DNA of 64,000 bases from Dyadobacter fermentans (GTDB lineage Bacteria; Bacteroidota; Bacteroidia; Cytophagales; Spirosomataceae): NCBI RefSeq assembly GCF_019924045.1, contig NZ_JAHXBN010000018.1:434001-498000 (forward strand), read 5' to 3'. Positions 16,975-25,568 of this stretch are shown piece after piece; within the stretch, counting starts at the first letter, position 1; each line of letters opens with the position of its first letter. A model generated the notes under the pieces. The model worked only from the letters and a program-made list of their open reading frames with translations. It searched no databases and was not told where the DNA came from. The position numbers and the translations under genes are program-made.

Positions 16975-18396
16975 ATGTTAAGACCCTGGGAGCTCGCCAT
17001 ACCGCTCGACCGCGGGGAGGAAAAGGCCGTGTACATGCAGATCGCCGATGCGGTGATTGCCGCCATTCAGAGCGGGAAGCTCATTGCAGGCAGTATTTTG
17101 CCCGGCAGTCGCCAGCTCGCCGCACAACTGAACGTGAACCGTAACACGATCGTAGAGGCACTGGACGTACTCATGGCCGAAGGCTGGCTCGTGTCGAAAG
17201 AACGGCGCGGGATATTTGTAGCGGATGTGCAGCCGGTGGCTTCGCTGGGCCAGTCATTGGCCAGGAAGTCGGGGATTGTCAGGGAGTTGGATTTGAAGCC
17301 TTCGGTTGTGTTCGATGACGGCCTACCCGATAGCGCTTTGGCACCGATCGACGAGCTGGCACGGGCTTACCGGCAGATTTTCGCGCGAAAAGGACGTTGG
17401 CAAATGATGGGTTACCGGCACGAAGCGGGCGATCCCGAGTTCCGCGAGGCCATTGCCCAAATGTTGAACTACAAAAGGAGCATGCACCTATCGGCCGACC
17501 AGGTGTTCATCACCCGCGGCAGCCAGATGGCGATGTTCCTCACGGCACATGCATTGCTGAAACCCGGCGACCACGTCCTGATCGAAAACCCGGGTTACAA
17601 GCCCGCCTGGGACGCCTTCACACACGCAGGCGCGAGCCTGCTACCCGTAAATGTAGACACGCACGGGATCGTGATTGGCGAAATCAGGGAATATCTGAAA
17701 CAATATCCCGGCATCAAGGCAGTCTATATCACCCCGCACCACCAATTTCCGACGACAGTCACGCTTAGCTTGCGGCGCCGGATGGAGCTGATTACGTTAT
17801 CCAACGAGCATGGGTTCATGATTATCGAGGACGATTATGACCATGAATTTCATTTCAATCCCCGCCCGGTAATGCCTGTTAGCAGTCTCGAACAGGCGCG
17901 TAACTTCGTGTACATCGGCACGATGAGCAAGATTGTGGCGCCTGCGTTGCGGATCGGTTACCTTGCGTCCTGCGCTTCGGTTGTCGACAAGGTTACGAAC
18001 CTTCGCAAGATCATCGACGTGCAGGGCGATTATATGATGGAGCAGGCTGTTTTCCAGCTCATCCGCGACGGAGAAATCCGCAGGCATTTGAAAAGAGCAA
18101 CATCTCTTTACAAATCCAAAAGGGATCATTTTGAGCAACTGCTGCTGCAATACCTGGCCGATAAAGTGGATTTCGTGAAACCGGAAGGCGGGCTCGCATT
18201 CTGGATCATGCCTAAGAAACCGGTTGACCTGGTACAGCTGGCAAACACATTGAAACATAAGGGCATTGCGCTAATTCCACCCGACACCTTTTGCTACAAA
18301 GGCTTTGCCAACGGGTTCCGGCTCGGATATGCGTCCCTTTCGGAGGAGAAAATGCAGGAAGGTATCCAGGCCATCGCCACTAACTGGCCGACCTGA
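16975..18396 (+). CDS. MocR-type GntR regulator with aminotransferase domain
   Basis: About 474 residues from the ATG at 16975; a longer frame from 16858 would read through the promoter. Residues 1-85 form a GntR winged helix (GSILPGSRQLAAQLNVNRNT, then LVSKERRGIFV), and the rest is a fold-type I PLP aminotransferase domain with the PLP lysine Lys319 in GTMSKIVAP and the pocket motifs FITRGSQMAMFL and IIEDDYDHEFHF. MocR proteins sense PLP-linked metabolites rather than catalyse transamination. It probably controls the divergent cupin/aldolase genes and possibly the FUSC gene that follows 74 bases downstream. Confidence 0.92.
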   Translation: MLRPWELAIPLDRGEEKAVYMQIADAVIAAIQSGKLIAGSILPGSRQLAAQLNVNRNTIVEALDVLMAEGWLVSKERRGIFVADVQPVASLGQSLARKSGIVRELDLKPSVVFDDGLPDSALAPIDELARAYRQIFARKGRWQMMGYRHEAGDPEFREAIAQMLNYKRSMHLSADQVFITRGSQMAMFLTAHALLKPGDHVLIENPGYKPAWDAFTHAGASLLPVNVDTHGIVIGEIREYLKQYPGIKAVYITPHHQFPTTVTLSLRRRMELITLSNEHGFMIIEDDYDHEFHFNPRPVMPVSSLEQARNFVYIGTMSKIVAPALRIGYLASCASVVDKVTNLRKIIDVQGDYMMEQAVFQLIRDGEIRRHLKRATSLYKSKRDHFEQLLLQYLADKVDFVKPEGGLAFWIMPKKPVDLVQLANTLKHKGIALIPPDTFCYKGFANGFRLGYASLSEEKMQEGIQAIATNWPT

Positions 18397-18470
18397 CCAA
18401 ACATGACTACACCTGACATACCACCATTCCGACAAACAGCTATCACCCAAAAACTCCAACACACGCCAAA

Positions 18471-19520
18471 ATGATCAAGCAAATATTTGAATTCAAAAAG
18501 ACCGACCGCAAATGGCACATTCCCGTGCTGGCCGGCCTGTGCGTGGGCATTCCCATCCTGGGCGGGTACTTTACGGGTACAATGGCGGGCGGAAAACTGG
18601 CATCGATGTCGGCGCTGGTGATATTGTACGTGCATACTTTCAGCATTTCGGGCGGGATGGTGACACTGATGACCTGCTCGTTCGGCATGATGCTATCCTT
18701 TCTCGTGGGGGCCATTTTCGGGTTCAATCCGTACGTCGGTGCATTGGCGTTGGGGCTGTTCGCGATGGGCGTGCATTTGGCATTGTTCTACCTGAAAATG
18801 AACCGGCCGCCGGGCAATTTCTTCTTTATCATGATTGCGTCCGTAGCGCTTTGCATGCCTTTTGATTGGCAGAAAATCCCGTCCAATATCGGCTATATCG
18901 GTATCGGAACGGTCATTTCCTGTCTTTTGGGTCTGGGCTACGCCTTACTGGTGGTGAGGAACAATACCGACGCCCCTTTGCATTCGAAAAGTAAATATGT
19001 GAACCTGGTCGAATCGGCTACGTTCGGGTTTATGGTCGGGTTTTCGTTACTGATCGCCCATTTGCTGAAACTTGAAAACCCTTATTGGGTACCCACTTCC
19101 TGCGCGGCGGTGATGCAGGGCGCGAGTACCCAGCACGTCTGGCAAAGAGGATTGCAGCGCGTGCTGGGTACTTTAATCGGCCTGGGAATGGCCTGGATGC
19201 TGCTTTCAATGCACCCTACCCCGCTGATGATCTGTGTGAGTATCATCATTTTGCAGGTAATCGTTGAATTTCTGGTCGTCAGGAATTACGCAGTGGCGGC
19301 CATTTTTATTACCGTACTCACCATTTTCCTGGCCGAATCGGGCAGTAACCTGTCCGTCAGTCCAACCGGACTCATTGCTGCCCGCTTCATCGATATCCTT
19401 GTCGGAAGCATTATCGGCGCACTAGGAGGCTGGATCCTTTACAACGAACACGTGCATTGGATGGCTACCCGCCAAATACGGAAGACCAGGATCGTCCTGG
19501 GGCGGAAAAAGGGAGTTTGA
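18471..19520 (+). CDS. FUSC-like polytopic membrane protein
   Basis: A 349-residue membrane protein built as two similar halves of about five hydrophobic segments, each preceding a soluble stretch, which is the layout of the fusaric-acid-resistance (FUSC/YccS-like) group; the typical second-half entry NPYWVPTSCAAVMQGASTQHVWQRG is present at about 201-225. Members export aromatic acids or other small organic acids. It lies 74 bases after the MocR gene on the same strand and may be part of that regulon as an efflux route for a substrate or product, which is inference. Confidence 0.75.
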   Translation: MIKQIFEFKKTDRKWHIPVLAGLCVGIPILGGYFTGTMAGGKLASMSALVILYVHTFSISGGMVTLMTCSFGMMLSFLVGAIFGFNPYVGALALGLFAMGVHLALFYLKMNRPPGNFFFIMIASVALCMPFDWQKIPSNIGYIGIGTVISCLLGLGYALLVVRNNTDAPLHSKSKYVNLVESATFGFMVGFSLLIAHLLKLENPYWVPTSCAAVMQGASTQHVWQRGLQRVLGTLIGLGMAWMLLSMHPTPLMICVSIIILQVIVEFLVVRNYAVAAIFITVLTIFLAESGSNLSVSPTGLIAARFIDILVGSIIGALGGWILYNEHVHWMATRQIRKTRIVLGRKKGV

Positions 19521-19728
19521 CGGCTGGCGGCTGACGGCTGACCGCCGACGGCTGACCACTGACCACTGTCCGCCGACCATGGACCATGGACCATAGACCA
19601 TGGACCATAGACCACGGACCATTGTCTGATGATTTGGCATCATTGTTATAGTCGAGTGTTTTCTGAAACCACTTCCAGTAAAAAACGATGGTCGGCGGTC
19701 CATGGTCGGCGGTCGGCCGCAGGCCCCC
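19521..19728. repeat. Short-word repeat with inverted copy between convergent genes
   Basis: The left part (19521-19623) is made of degenerate GGCTGACCGCC and GACCATGGACCATAG words in tandem. The right part (19688-19720) carries the reverse complement. The longest exact match is CCGCCGACCATGGACC at 19570-19585 against GGTCCATGGTCGGCGG at 19697-19712, a 16-base stem. It separates the convergent FUSC and sugar-isomerase genes and could act as a terminator for both. Confidence 0.65.
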
Positions 19729-20766
19729 CTACCCCAATTCCTCCAACACCTTTTCCAAGAGCGCCTTCGTCTGGCGGATGCCTTCGTCGTTGGTGGGCTT
19801 TGTTGTATCTCCGCCCATTTCGCGCATTAAACCTCCTTCGTATTCAATGCCGACGATGCCATTATTCCAGCCGGAATCTTTAATGATTTTGAAGATCTTG
19901 ATGAAGTCCGTCTCCGGATCGTTGCCGTTCGCGTCGAATTGGTGCGTTTTAGCGCTGATACCTTTGGCATACGGCATCATTTTACGCACACCCTCATATT
20001 TATCGTGCTCTTTCACGCATTTAGTAGCCATAAAACCTTTGATATCCAGTGTTTCGGGCTTGCTTCTTTCGGCGCAAAAATTTCCAAAATCAGGCAATAA
20101 GCCCTTGTTTGGCGCTTTCAGTTGTTTCATCACGCCTACCAGCCAGTCGGGGTCCGTGGAAACCCCGAAGTGGTTCTCGACAATGACATTCAAACCGGCC
20201 TTACCGGCATATTCAAGCAGCTTACCATAGCCATCGACAGCCGCCGTAGCCAGTTGCGTGGGCGTACCTTCTTCCTTTTTGCCTGAAAGCATTGCCATCG
20301 CATCGCCCAGGTTCACCCGGATCGCCGTGCAGCCGAGGAACTTGGCCGCATCCACCCACGGATAATGCGCCTCCACGGCGTTCATGCGCGCGGCGTTGTC
20401 CAAAGCGGTGAGGTTCTCGCCGTCGACCATAATGAGGTGGTTTTTCATACCCAGGTCGTCGCAGCGCTTTTTCAGCTCATTGAGATAAGTCTGGTCCTTA
20501 TGTTTGTTATTGAAAAACCCGGAGACGTATTCCAATATCGTAATGTCATAATCATTCTTCGCGCGGGCTGGGAAATCCATATTGGTCATCTTGCCGCTGA
20601 AAAGCTCCGACGCAAACGAAAATTCCGCCAGCGAAATATCAAAGCTGAATTTGCCCGCCGGTGCCGCAGCGGTCGGCGCGCCGATTAAAGTATCCATTGA
20701 AACAAAGCCCAGCCCGGCGGTAGCAAGCCCGAGTTGGCCCAGAAATTGACGACGTGAATTGTTCAT
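19729..20766 (-). CDS. Tat-exported sugar phosphate isomerase/epimerase-like protein
   Basis: A 345-residue protein with a twin-arginine signal (NNSRRQFLGQLGLATAGLGF) and an AP endonuclease 2 / xylose-isomerase-like TIM barrel. Strand ends with metal-ligand candidates include VIVENHFGVS, LLPDFGNFCAE and GIEYEGGLM. It likely isomerises or epimerises a carbohydrate outside the cytoplasm. It follows the dehydrogenase gene by 24 bases in the same direction, so the two probably share a transcript and a pathway for environmental sugar or cyclitol oxidation. Confidence 0.85.
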   Translation of the reverse strand: MNNSRRQFLGQLGLATAGLGFVSMDTLIGAPTAAAPAGKFSFDISLAEFSFASELFSGKMTNMDFPARAKNDYDITILEYVSGFFNNKHKDQTYLNELKKRCDDLGMKNHLIMVDGENLTALDNAARMNAVEAHYPWVDAAKFLGCTAIRVNLGDAMAMLSGKKEEGTPTQLATAAVDGYGKLLEYAGKAGLNVIVENHFGVSTDPDWLVGVMKQLKAPNKGLLPDFGNFCAERSKPETLDIKGFMATKCVKEHDKYEGVRKMMPYAKGISAKTHQFDANGNDPETDFIKIFKIIKDSGWNNGIVGIEYEGGLMREMGGDTTKPTNDEGIRQTKALLEKVLEELG

Positions 20767-20790
20767 GAGTAGATTAGTTAGTATTAAAAA

Positions 20791-23529
20791 TCATTTTGAA
20801 ACAAATGTGACCGAGAACGGGACAAACAAGGCCCCTTTAGCATTGTCGTTTTTAAATACAAAATACAGGTCGCGGGTGCCGGTTTGAGGAGAAATGGGTA
20901 CGTGGAATGGCTTGGGCGGAGTTTTGGAAGTAAATGCACTCGCATCGTCGGTCGGCGGTATCCATTCGGTTTTCCCCAGCAATGCGCCATCGGGCGAACC
21001 GTCATGTACCTCCACCATGCCTCCTTGTGCATTCAGCTGATCCTTTGGCGCGGCCACCACCATATCGAGCGCGGTAATGTCCGTCAAATCAACGCTTTTG
21101 AAAATAGCATGGGTATTGGGCTGCGTAACGATCAGCAGGTTATTCTCGCCCATTTTGAAGCGCATAATGTTCTTGGATGCATCATCCGCATTGCCGAAAA
21201 GCAGTGTCGGGTTCTTCAAGACGAGTGTTTTCTCGGTCGTTTGGGCCGGCATTCCATTAGCTCCCTTGTCGGTATAGCTCGCTATGAACTTGTAAATACC
21301 TTTGCCGGCATCGCCGCCGTCCGGGATTTTGGCAATCACCTCCCCAGTCGGTGGCAGCATTCGCGCTGGCTGCTTTTCATCGGCAAGGCTCAGAATGTAC
21401 TTCACCATCTGCCCGGCCTCGGGCAGGCCGATGGACGGGTGAGCCGACATGGCCGTTTCGCCCCAAACTCCGGCGCCGCCTTTGATGATCTTGTCCGAAA
21501 GCGATGCCACCGCGTTACCGTCTGCCTTGTACTTCGCAGCAACGTCTTTAAATGCCGGGCCGATTGATTTTTTGTCTACAAAATGGCAGGCTTTGCAATC
21601 GCTTTTTTCGATCAAAGTCTTCCCTGCGGTGAAGGTCACCGGCGCTTCCTGATGCCCTCCTGCATTAACCGCCTGCTTGTCCTCCGCATCCTGGTAAGCG
21701 GCTGTAATCTTCACTTTTGAGGCTGTAATGGTATTTTTTTCTAAACTTCCGTCCTCATGGTCCGACACATTTACCTTGTAATGGACCGGCTTGCCTGGAA
21801 AGAAAAAGGTCTTGTTCCCTCCTGTCAGTTCCAGCGAAACTTGTGGTGGTTCATTGCCTGCCTGAACAGTCAGGCTTTGCGAGTCTTTCAGTCCTTTGGA
21901 ATCCGTTACCGTGAGCAAAACCTTGTAAATGCCCTTTTGTTTGAAAGTATAGGCAGGGTTTGGCTCATTCAAAACAACGGGTGTCCCGCCGCTTGCCGGG
22001 GTGATCTTCCATTGGTATTGCAAAGTATCTTTATCAAAATCTTCGGTACCTGCCGATGAAAATTGTGCCTTGAATGGCACCGCACCCGCCTTTTTATCGA
22101 CCGTCGCCGCCACTGCCGGTTTGCGGTTACCCCCATTGTACTCGATCCGCACCAACTTCGACTCCGGGTTACCCATAAACCAGCCCTGCCCGTATTCGAG
22201 AATGTACAAATCGCCATTCGGGCCAAACGCCATATCGATCGGATGTTCCAGTTTCAGGTTGGGCAGGAAGCGCTCCATTTTCACGTAATCTCCTTTCGGG
22301 CTGAGCGTTACAGCCATAATCCAGTCGCGCATCCACTCGTAGATGAACAGCTTCTTATCATAATAGGCTGGGAACGCGCGCTTTGCCTCTTTGAACTGAT
22401 CGGCGTAGTACACCGGCCCCGCCATGGCGCTGCGCCCGCCAGAGCCAAGCAACGGGAAACGTTTGGTTTCCGCCGCGGTATACCAGATCAGCGCCTTCTG
22501 CGCGGGCGGCAGCTCCGTCAGCCCGGTATTGTTCGGTGAATTATTAACCGGCTTTTCGGGGTTAAATTTCTCACCCGACTGCTTCGTCTCGAAATTAAAG
22601 TCCCAATAGGCTTTGTTATCGCCCACGAAATAGGGCCAGCCGTAGTTTCCAGCCTTCCGCGCCTGCCCGAACTCGTCCTCAGCCGCAGGCCCCAGGCCGG
22701 TAGAATCCTTACCCGCATCCGGCCCGACATCCCCCCAATAGAGATAGCCATTCTTCCGGTCCACCGAAATGCGGTAGGGATTCCGGTGCCCCATCGTGTA
22801 AATCTCCGGCCTGGTTTTAGGATCGTAAGTACCCGAGGCGTTCTTCGGGAACAGGTTACCTTCCGGGATCGTGTATGTTCCGTCGGCCTCCGGGTGAATG
22901 CGGATGATCTTGCCACGCAAATCGGCCGTGTTCGACGACGACTTTTGCGCGTCGAATGGGCTCCGGCCCGGCCGCTCGTCGATAGGCGCGTATCCGTCCG
23001 ACGCACGCGGGCTGGTATTGTCGCCGGTCGATAGGTACAGGTTACCCTGCGCATCCCAGTCGATCGAGCCGCCGGTATGGCAGCAATTATCGCGCTGCAC
23101 GGGAATGCGCAGGATCACCTTTTTGGAAGCAAGGTCGAGTGCATTGCCTTTCAGTTCGTATCGTGCGAGGATGTTCTCAGGCGTGCTGCCGGCGGGTGAA
23201 TAGTAGAAGTAAATCCAATGGTTTCGGGAAAAGTTGGGGTCGATATTGACGCCCAGCAGACCGTCCTCGGCCTCCGAATCATCACTATACTTTGTACTGA
23301 CGGGTATGGTGGCGATCACCGTCGTCTTTTTAGACACAGGGCTGTACAACTTCACTGTGCCGTGCCGCTCGATAAACAGCACGCGTTCATCGGGAAGTAC
23401 TGTCAGTTCCAGTGGCTCGTTGAGGTTCTCCGTCAGGACGACCTTCCGAAACCGGTTTTCCTCGGGTATCTGCGCATGAGCAAGCGAAGCGCACAACAAC
23501 AGGGAGAAAAGTGTAGAGGTTTTGTTCAT
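20791..23529 (-). CDS. PQQ-type sugar dehydrogenase fused to PKD, cytochrome c and carbohydrate-binding domains
   Basis: A 912-residue exported multidomain protein. Residues 1-19 are a signal peptide; about 20-455 form a glucose/sorbosone dehydrogenase six-bladed propeller (EPLELTVLPDERVLFIERHG, DNCCHTGGSIDWDAQGNLYL); about 465-565 a PKD domain; about 615-715 a cytochrome c with the haem site CKACH (Cys645, Cys648, His649) and a downstream Met in AMSAHPS; the last 150 residues resemble a carbohydrate-binding beta sandwich. Electrons from sugar oxidation could pass to the fused haem. The same assembly is known in other Bacteroidota. The Nudix regulator is divergent from it. Confidence 0.88.
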   Translation of the reverse strand: MNKTSTLFSLLLCASLAHAQIPEENRFRKVVLTENLNEPLELTVLPDERVLFIERHGTVKLYSPVSKKTTVIATIPVSTKYSDDSEAEDGLLGVNIDPNFSRNHWIYFYYSPAGSTPENILARYELKGNALDLASKKVILRIPVQRDNCCHTGGSIDWDAQGNLYLSTGDNTSPRASDGYAPIDERPGRSPFDAQKSSSNTADLRGKIIRIHPEADGTYTIPEGNLFPKNASGTYDPKTRPEIYTMGHRNPYRISVDRKNGYLYWGDVGPDAGKDSTGLGPAAEDEFGQARKAGNYGWPYFVGDNKAYWDFNFETKQSGEKFNPEKPVNNSPNNTGLTELPPAQKALIWYTAAETKRFPLLGSGGRSAMAGPVYYADQFKEAKRAFPAYYDKKLFIYEWMRDWIMAVTLSPKGDYVKMERFLPNLKLEHPIDMAFGPNGDLYILEYGQGWFMGNPESKLVRIEYNGGNRKPAVAATVDKKAGAVPFKAQFSSAGTEDFDKDTLQYQWKITPASGGTPVVLNEPNPAYTFKQKGIYKVLLTVTDSKGLKDSQSLTVQAGNEPPQVSLELTGGNKTFFFPGKPVHYKVNVSDHEDGSLEKNTITASKVKITAAYQDAEDKQAVNAGGHQEAPVTFTAGKTLIEKSDCKACHFVDKKSIGPAFKDVAAKYKADGNAVASLSDKIIKGGAGVWGETAMSAHPSIGLPEAGQMVKYILSLADEKQPARMLPPTGEVIAKIPDGGDAGKGIYKFIASYTDKGANGMPAQTTEKTLVLKNPTLLFGNADDASKNIMRFKMGENNLLIVTQPNTHAIFKSVDLTDITALDMVVAAPKDQLNAQGGMVEVHDGSPDGALLGKTEWIPPTDDASAFTSKTPPKPFHVPISPQTGTRDLYFVFKNDNAKGALFVPFSVTFVSK

Positions 23530-23631
23530 GAAGCAATTGTTGTTAAGTAGGTTTGTTAGGAAAGCAAATAGCAGTAGTAGTTATTTTCTAAAAAATTGAA
23601 TTTTATCAATCCAAAACGTGGATACAATGAT

Positions 23632-23662
23632 AAAGAAAATTTTCTTTGTGTAAAATTTACGC
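23632..23662. promoter_or_regulatory. Palindromes in the divergent dehydrogenase/Nudix-regulator gap
   Basis: A perfect 16-base palindrome AAAGAAAATTTTCTTT occupies 23632-23647 and is followed at once by a second near-palindrome GTGTAAAATTTACGC (arms GTAAA/TTTAC). They lie 35-65 bases before the Nudix regulator start and about 100 bases before the divergent dehydrogenase start, where an autoregulatory operator would be expected. Confidence 0.5.
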
Positions 23663-23696
23663 ATTGAAAATTTTTCTCATTGTCAGCTTATTACCG

Positions 23697-24461
23697 ATGG
23701 AGCACAATTTGAAGGAGTTTTTTGACAAGGCATTGAAGGAGGTTTCGCTCGACTGCACGGTGTTCGGGTTTCATGAAGGCGAGTTAAAAGTGCTGCTGCT
23801 GCGCTGGAAAGGCACCGACGGGTGGAGCCTGCCGGGAGGGCATATCCTGCTCGACGAGTCGGCCGATGACGCGGCGAACCGCATTCTCACCCAACGCACC
23901 GGGCTAAACGACGTGTACCTGCAACAATTCTACACGTTCGGCAATGTGAACCGATACACTTACCACCCGGAAAAAGAGCTGCTTGAAAAACTGGAAGCGA
24001 CATTCGGAAAGGGCTTTTTCGACGGCATTATCTTCCGTCGCGTCGTTTCCATCGGTTATTATGCCCTCGTGGAATTCGACCAGGTGCAGCCTACGCCCGA
24101 CTGGTTCACCGACGAATGCCGCTGGTGGTCCCTGGCTGATGTCCCTAACCTGCTCTTCGACCACAACGAAATGATCGAACGTGCCCTGAAAGCGCTCCGC
24201 CAGCACACCCGCAACCACCCGATCGGCTACAATCTCCTCCCGGAGAAATTCACCATGCCCGAACTCCAGCGCCTGTACGAAACCATCCTCGACCGCCAGT
24301 TCGACCGACGGAATTTCCAGAAACTGCTCATGAGCTACGACATCCTCGAACGCCTGGACGAAAAACGCGTAGGAGCCGCCAACAAATCGCCGTATTTGTA
24401 CCGGTTTGTAAAGGAGAAGTACGACGAGGCCGTGGCAGCGGGGGTTTCGTTTTCGATGTAA
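23697..24461 (+). CDS. NrtR-like Nudix-domain transcriptional regulator
   Basis: About 254 residues from the ATG at 23697; an extended frame from 23646 overlaps the palindromes and encodes no fitting residues. Residues 1-150 form a Nudix fold, but the Nudix box reads GHILLDESADDAANRILTQR: the first Glu is kept while the catalytic REUXEE core is RILTQR, so hydrolysis is unlikely. Residues 165-245 form the winged helix characteristic of NrtR/AraR-type regulators (FDRRNFQKLLMSYDILERL). In Bacteroidota such proteins control sugar use. The divergent sugar dehydrogenase operon is the probable target. Confidence 0.88.
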   Translation: MEHNLKEFFDKALKEVSLDCTVFGFHEGELKVLLLRWKGTDGWSLPGGHILLDESADDAANRILTQRTGLNDVYLQQFYTFGNVNRYTYHPEKELLEKLEATFGKGFFDGIIFRRVVSIGYYALVEFDQVQPTPDWFTDECRWWSLADVPNLLFDHNEMIERALKALRQHTRNHPIGYNLLPEKFTMPELQRLYETILDRQFDRRNFQKLLMSYDILERLDEKRVGAANKSPYLYRFVKEKYDEAVAAGVSFSM

Positions 24462-24534
24462 GTTTTGAGGGAGGAAGGAGGATGGAGGAGGCCCGCGTGG
24501 CAAGGACAGGAAAAAATCCGCACTTGGAGTAGGA

Positions 24535-24822
24535 GACCCCCCTGGGGTCGTGCTACGTTTCCAACGTATTTTCTGCTATAAACAGGAAGCCGCTCTGCGG
24601 CCTGCGCCGGAATTCTTCTGTATTGCTGGCAAATACGGCCGACGCCGGAGGCATCCCCTGTTTGCAGACACATATTAACACATGAAAAAGGCCCCGGCGG
24701 GGCCTCCTGTCGTCGCTACCCGCGCCGACTGATGCATTTCCATAAAAACACAAGTCCCGCTGGGGACGCAAGATTGGTAGAATGCTAAATCACAACCCGA
24801 CTCAGGAGTGCCGTAGGTACGC
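24535..24822. repeat. Array of short hairpin repeats
   Basis: Six small stem-loops follow one another in non-coding DNA after the Nudix gene: GACCCC-CCT-GGGGTC (24535-24549), GCCGC-TCT-GCGGC (24589-24601), GCC-GGA-GGC (24644-24652), AGGCCCC-GGC-GGGGCCT (24689-24705), GTCCC-GCTG-GGGAC (24754-24767) and GTGCC-GTA-GGTAC (24808-24820, one G-U pair). Almost all have three-base loops. The last two, with the bases between them, recur inverted at 25353-25424. This resembles REP/BIME-type interspersed palindromes; no transposase lies nearby. Confidence 0.7.
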
Positions 24823-24859
24823 AACAACTCTGCAAGCAGTCTGAAACATACTTTCCTCC

Positions 24860-25111
24860 CTACTCCCCCTTCTCCCTCCCAATCTCCAACTTCTGAAAGA
24901 AAAATACCAGCTCCCGAAACGACAGAAAAATCTCCCCGATGCGCGGATTGCAACCGGCCTCTTTCTGAAATGCCATATGGTCGCTGTAAATGATCCAAAG
25001 ATCCTCGATCCATTCGGATGCGGTGCTTTGGCTTAATAGTTCTTTGACGCCCCTGCCATAGGCGAGGCAAATGGCGTCGTCGGAGTCGACGTTTTTGATT
25101 GAAGCATTCAT
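24860..25111 (-). CDS. Small hypothetical protein
   Basis: About 83 residues from the ATG at 25111. Residues such as IEDLWIIYSDHMAFQKEAG and EIFLSFRELVFFFQKLEI suggest two amphipathic helices; I recognise no family. A longer frame from 25306 (148 residues) runs through a repeat-derived stretch with a hairpin (AGGGGGC, then GCCTACCCT, near 25170-25192), so I reject the extension. The gene lies between the two inverted hairpin-repeat copies. Whether it is expressed is uncertain. Confidence 0.4.
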   Translation of the reverse strand: MNASIKNVDSDDAICLAYGRGVKELLSQSTASEWIEDLWIIYSDHMAFQKEAGCNPRIGEIFLSFRELVFFFQKLEIGREKGE

Positions 25112-25352
25112 AATATGATTGATGGAAGTGTAATGCCTTGTCTTAGGTGTCCAAACGTTCATAGTGACGCTTAGGGGGCTTTCGCCTACCCTCACCATAA
25201 CAAGGCAGTTCTTGAATTTCTTTAATACTATGTTTTTGGAAGCGGCAAAATTGAAACATGGTTTAATTATTCCAAGGAGTCGAACGCAGGGATGCACGAA
25301 CGGCAATCAACGAATTATCAAGCGCCTGAAATTCTTCCATCTCTCCCTCGTT

Positions 25353-25424
25353 ACGTACCTACGGCACTCCCGAATATGCCCGCGAATTTACCTTCTACCA
25401 ATATTACGTCCCTACGGGACTTGT
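25353..25424. repeat. Inverted second copy of the hairpin element
   Basis: Reverse complement of 24750-24822 with good identity: it holds GTACC-TAC-GGCAC (25355-25367), the word TTCTACCAAT, and GTCCC-TAC-GGGAC (25408-25420). The two copies face each other about 530 bases apart around the small hypothetical gene. Directly after it, 25422-25500 is a run of CCTCC/TTCC words that echoes the purine tract (GGAGGAAGGAGG) at 24470-24493. Confidence 0.7.
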
Positions 25425-25568
25425 TTTCCTCCCTACACGGGCCACCCCTTCCTCCTTTTCCTCCCCTTCCTCCTTACTCCCCTTCCTCCCTTTCCCCATC
25501 CACCAAAAATCAGTAACATTCGCCTATCCGCACCTTTTAAATACACCAACTTCCTAAACCAACTATCC

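Noticed and set aside
24860..25306. Longer 148-residue version of the small hypothetical protein
   Set aside because: The extra N-terminal part is encoded by repeat-like DNA with a hairpin; the shorter start at 25111 is preferred.
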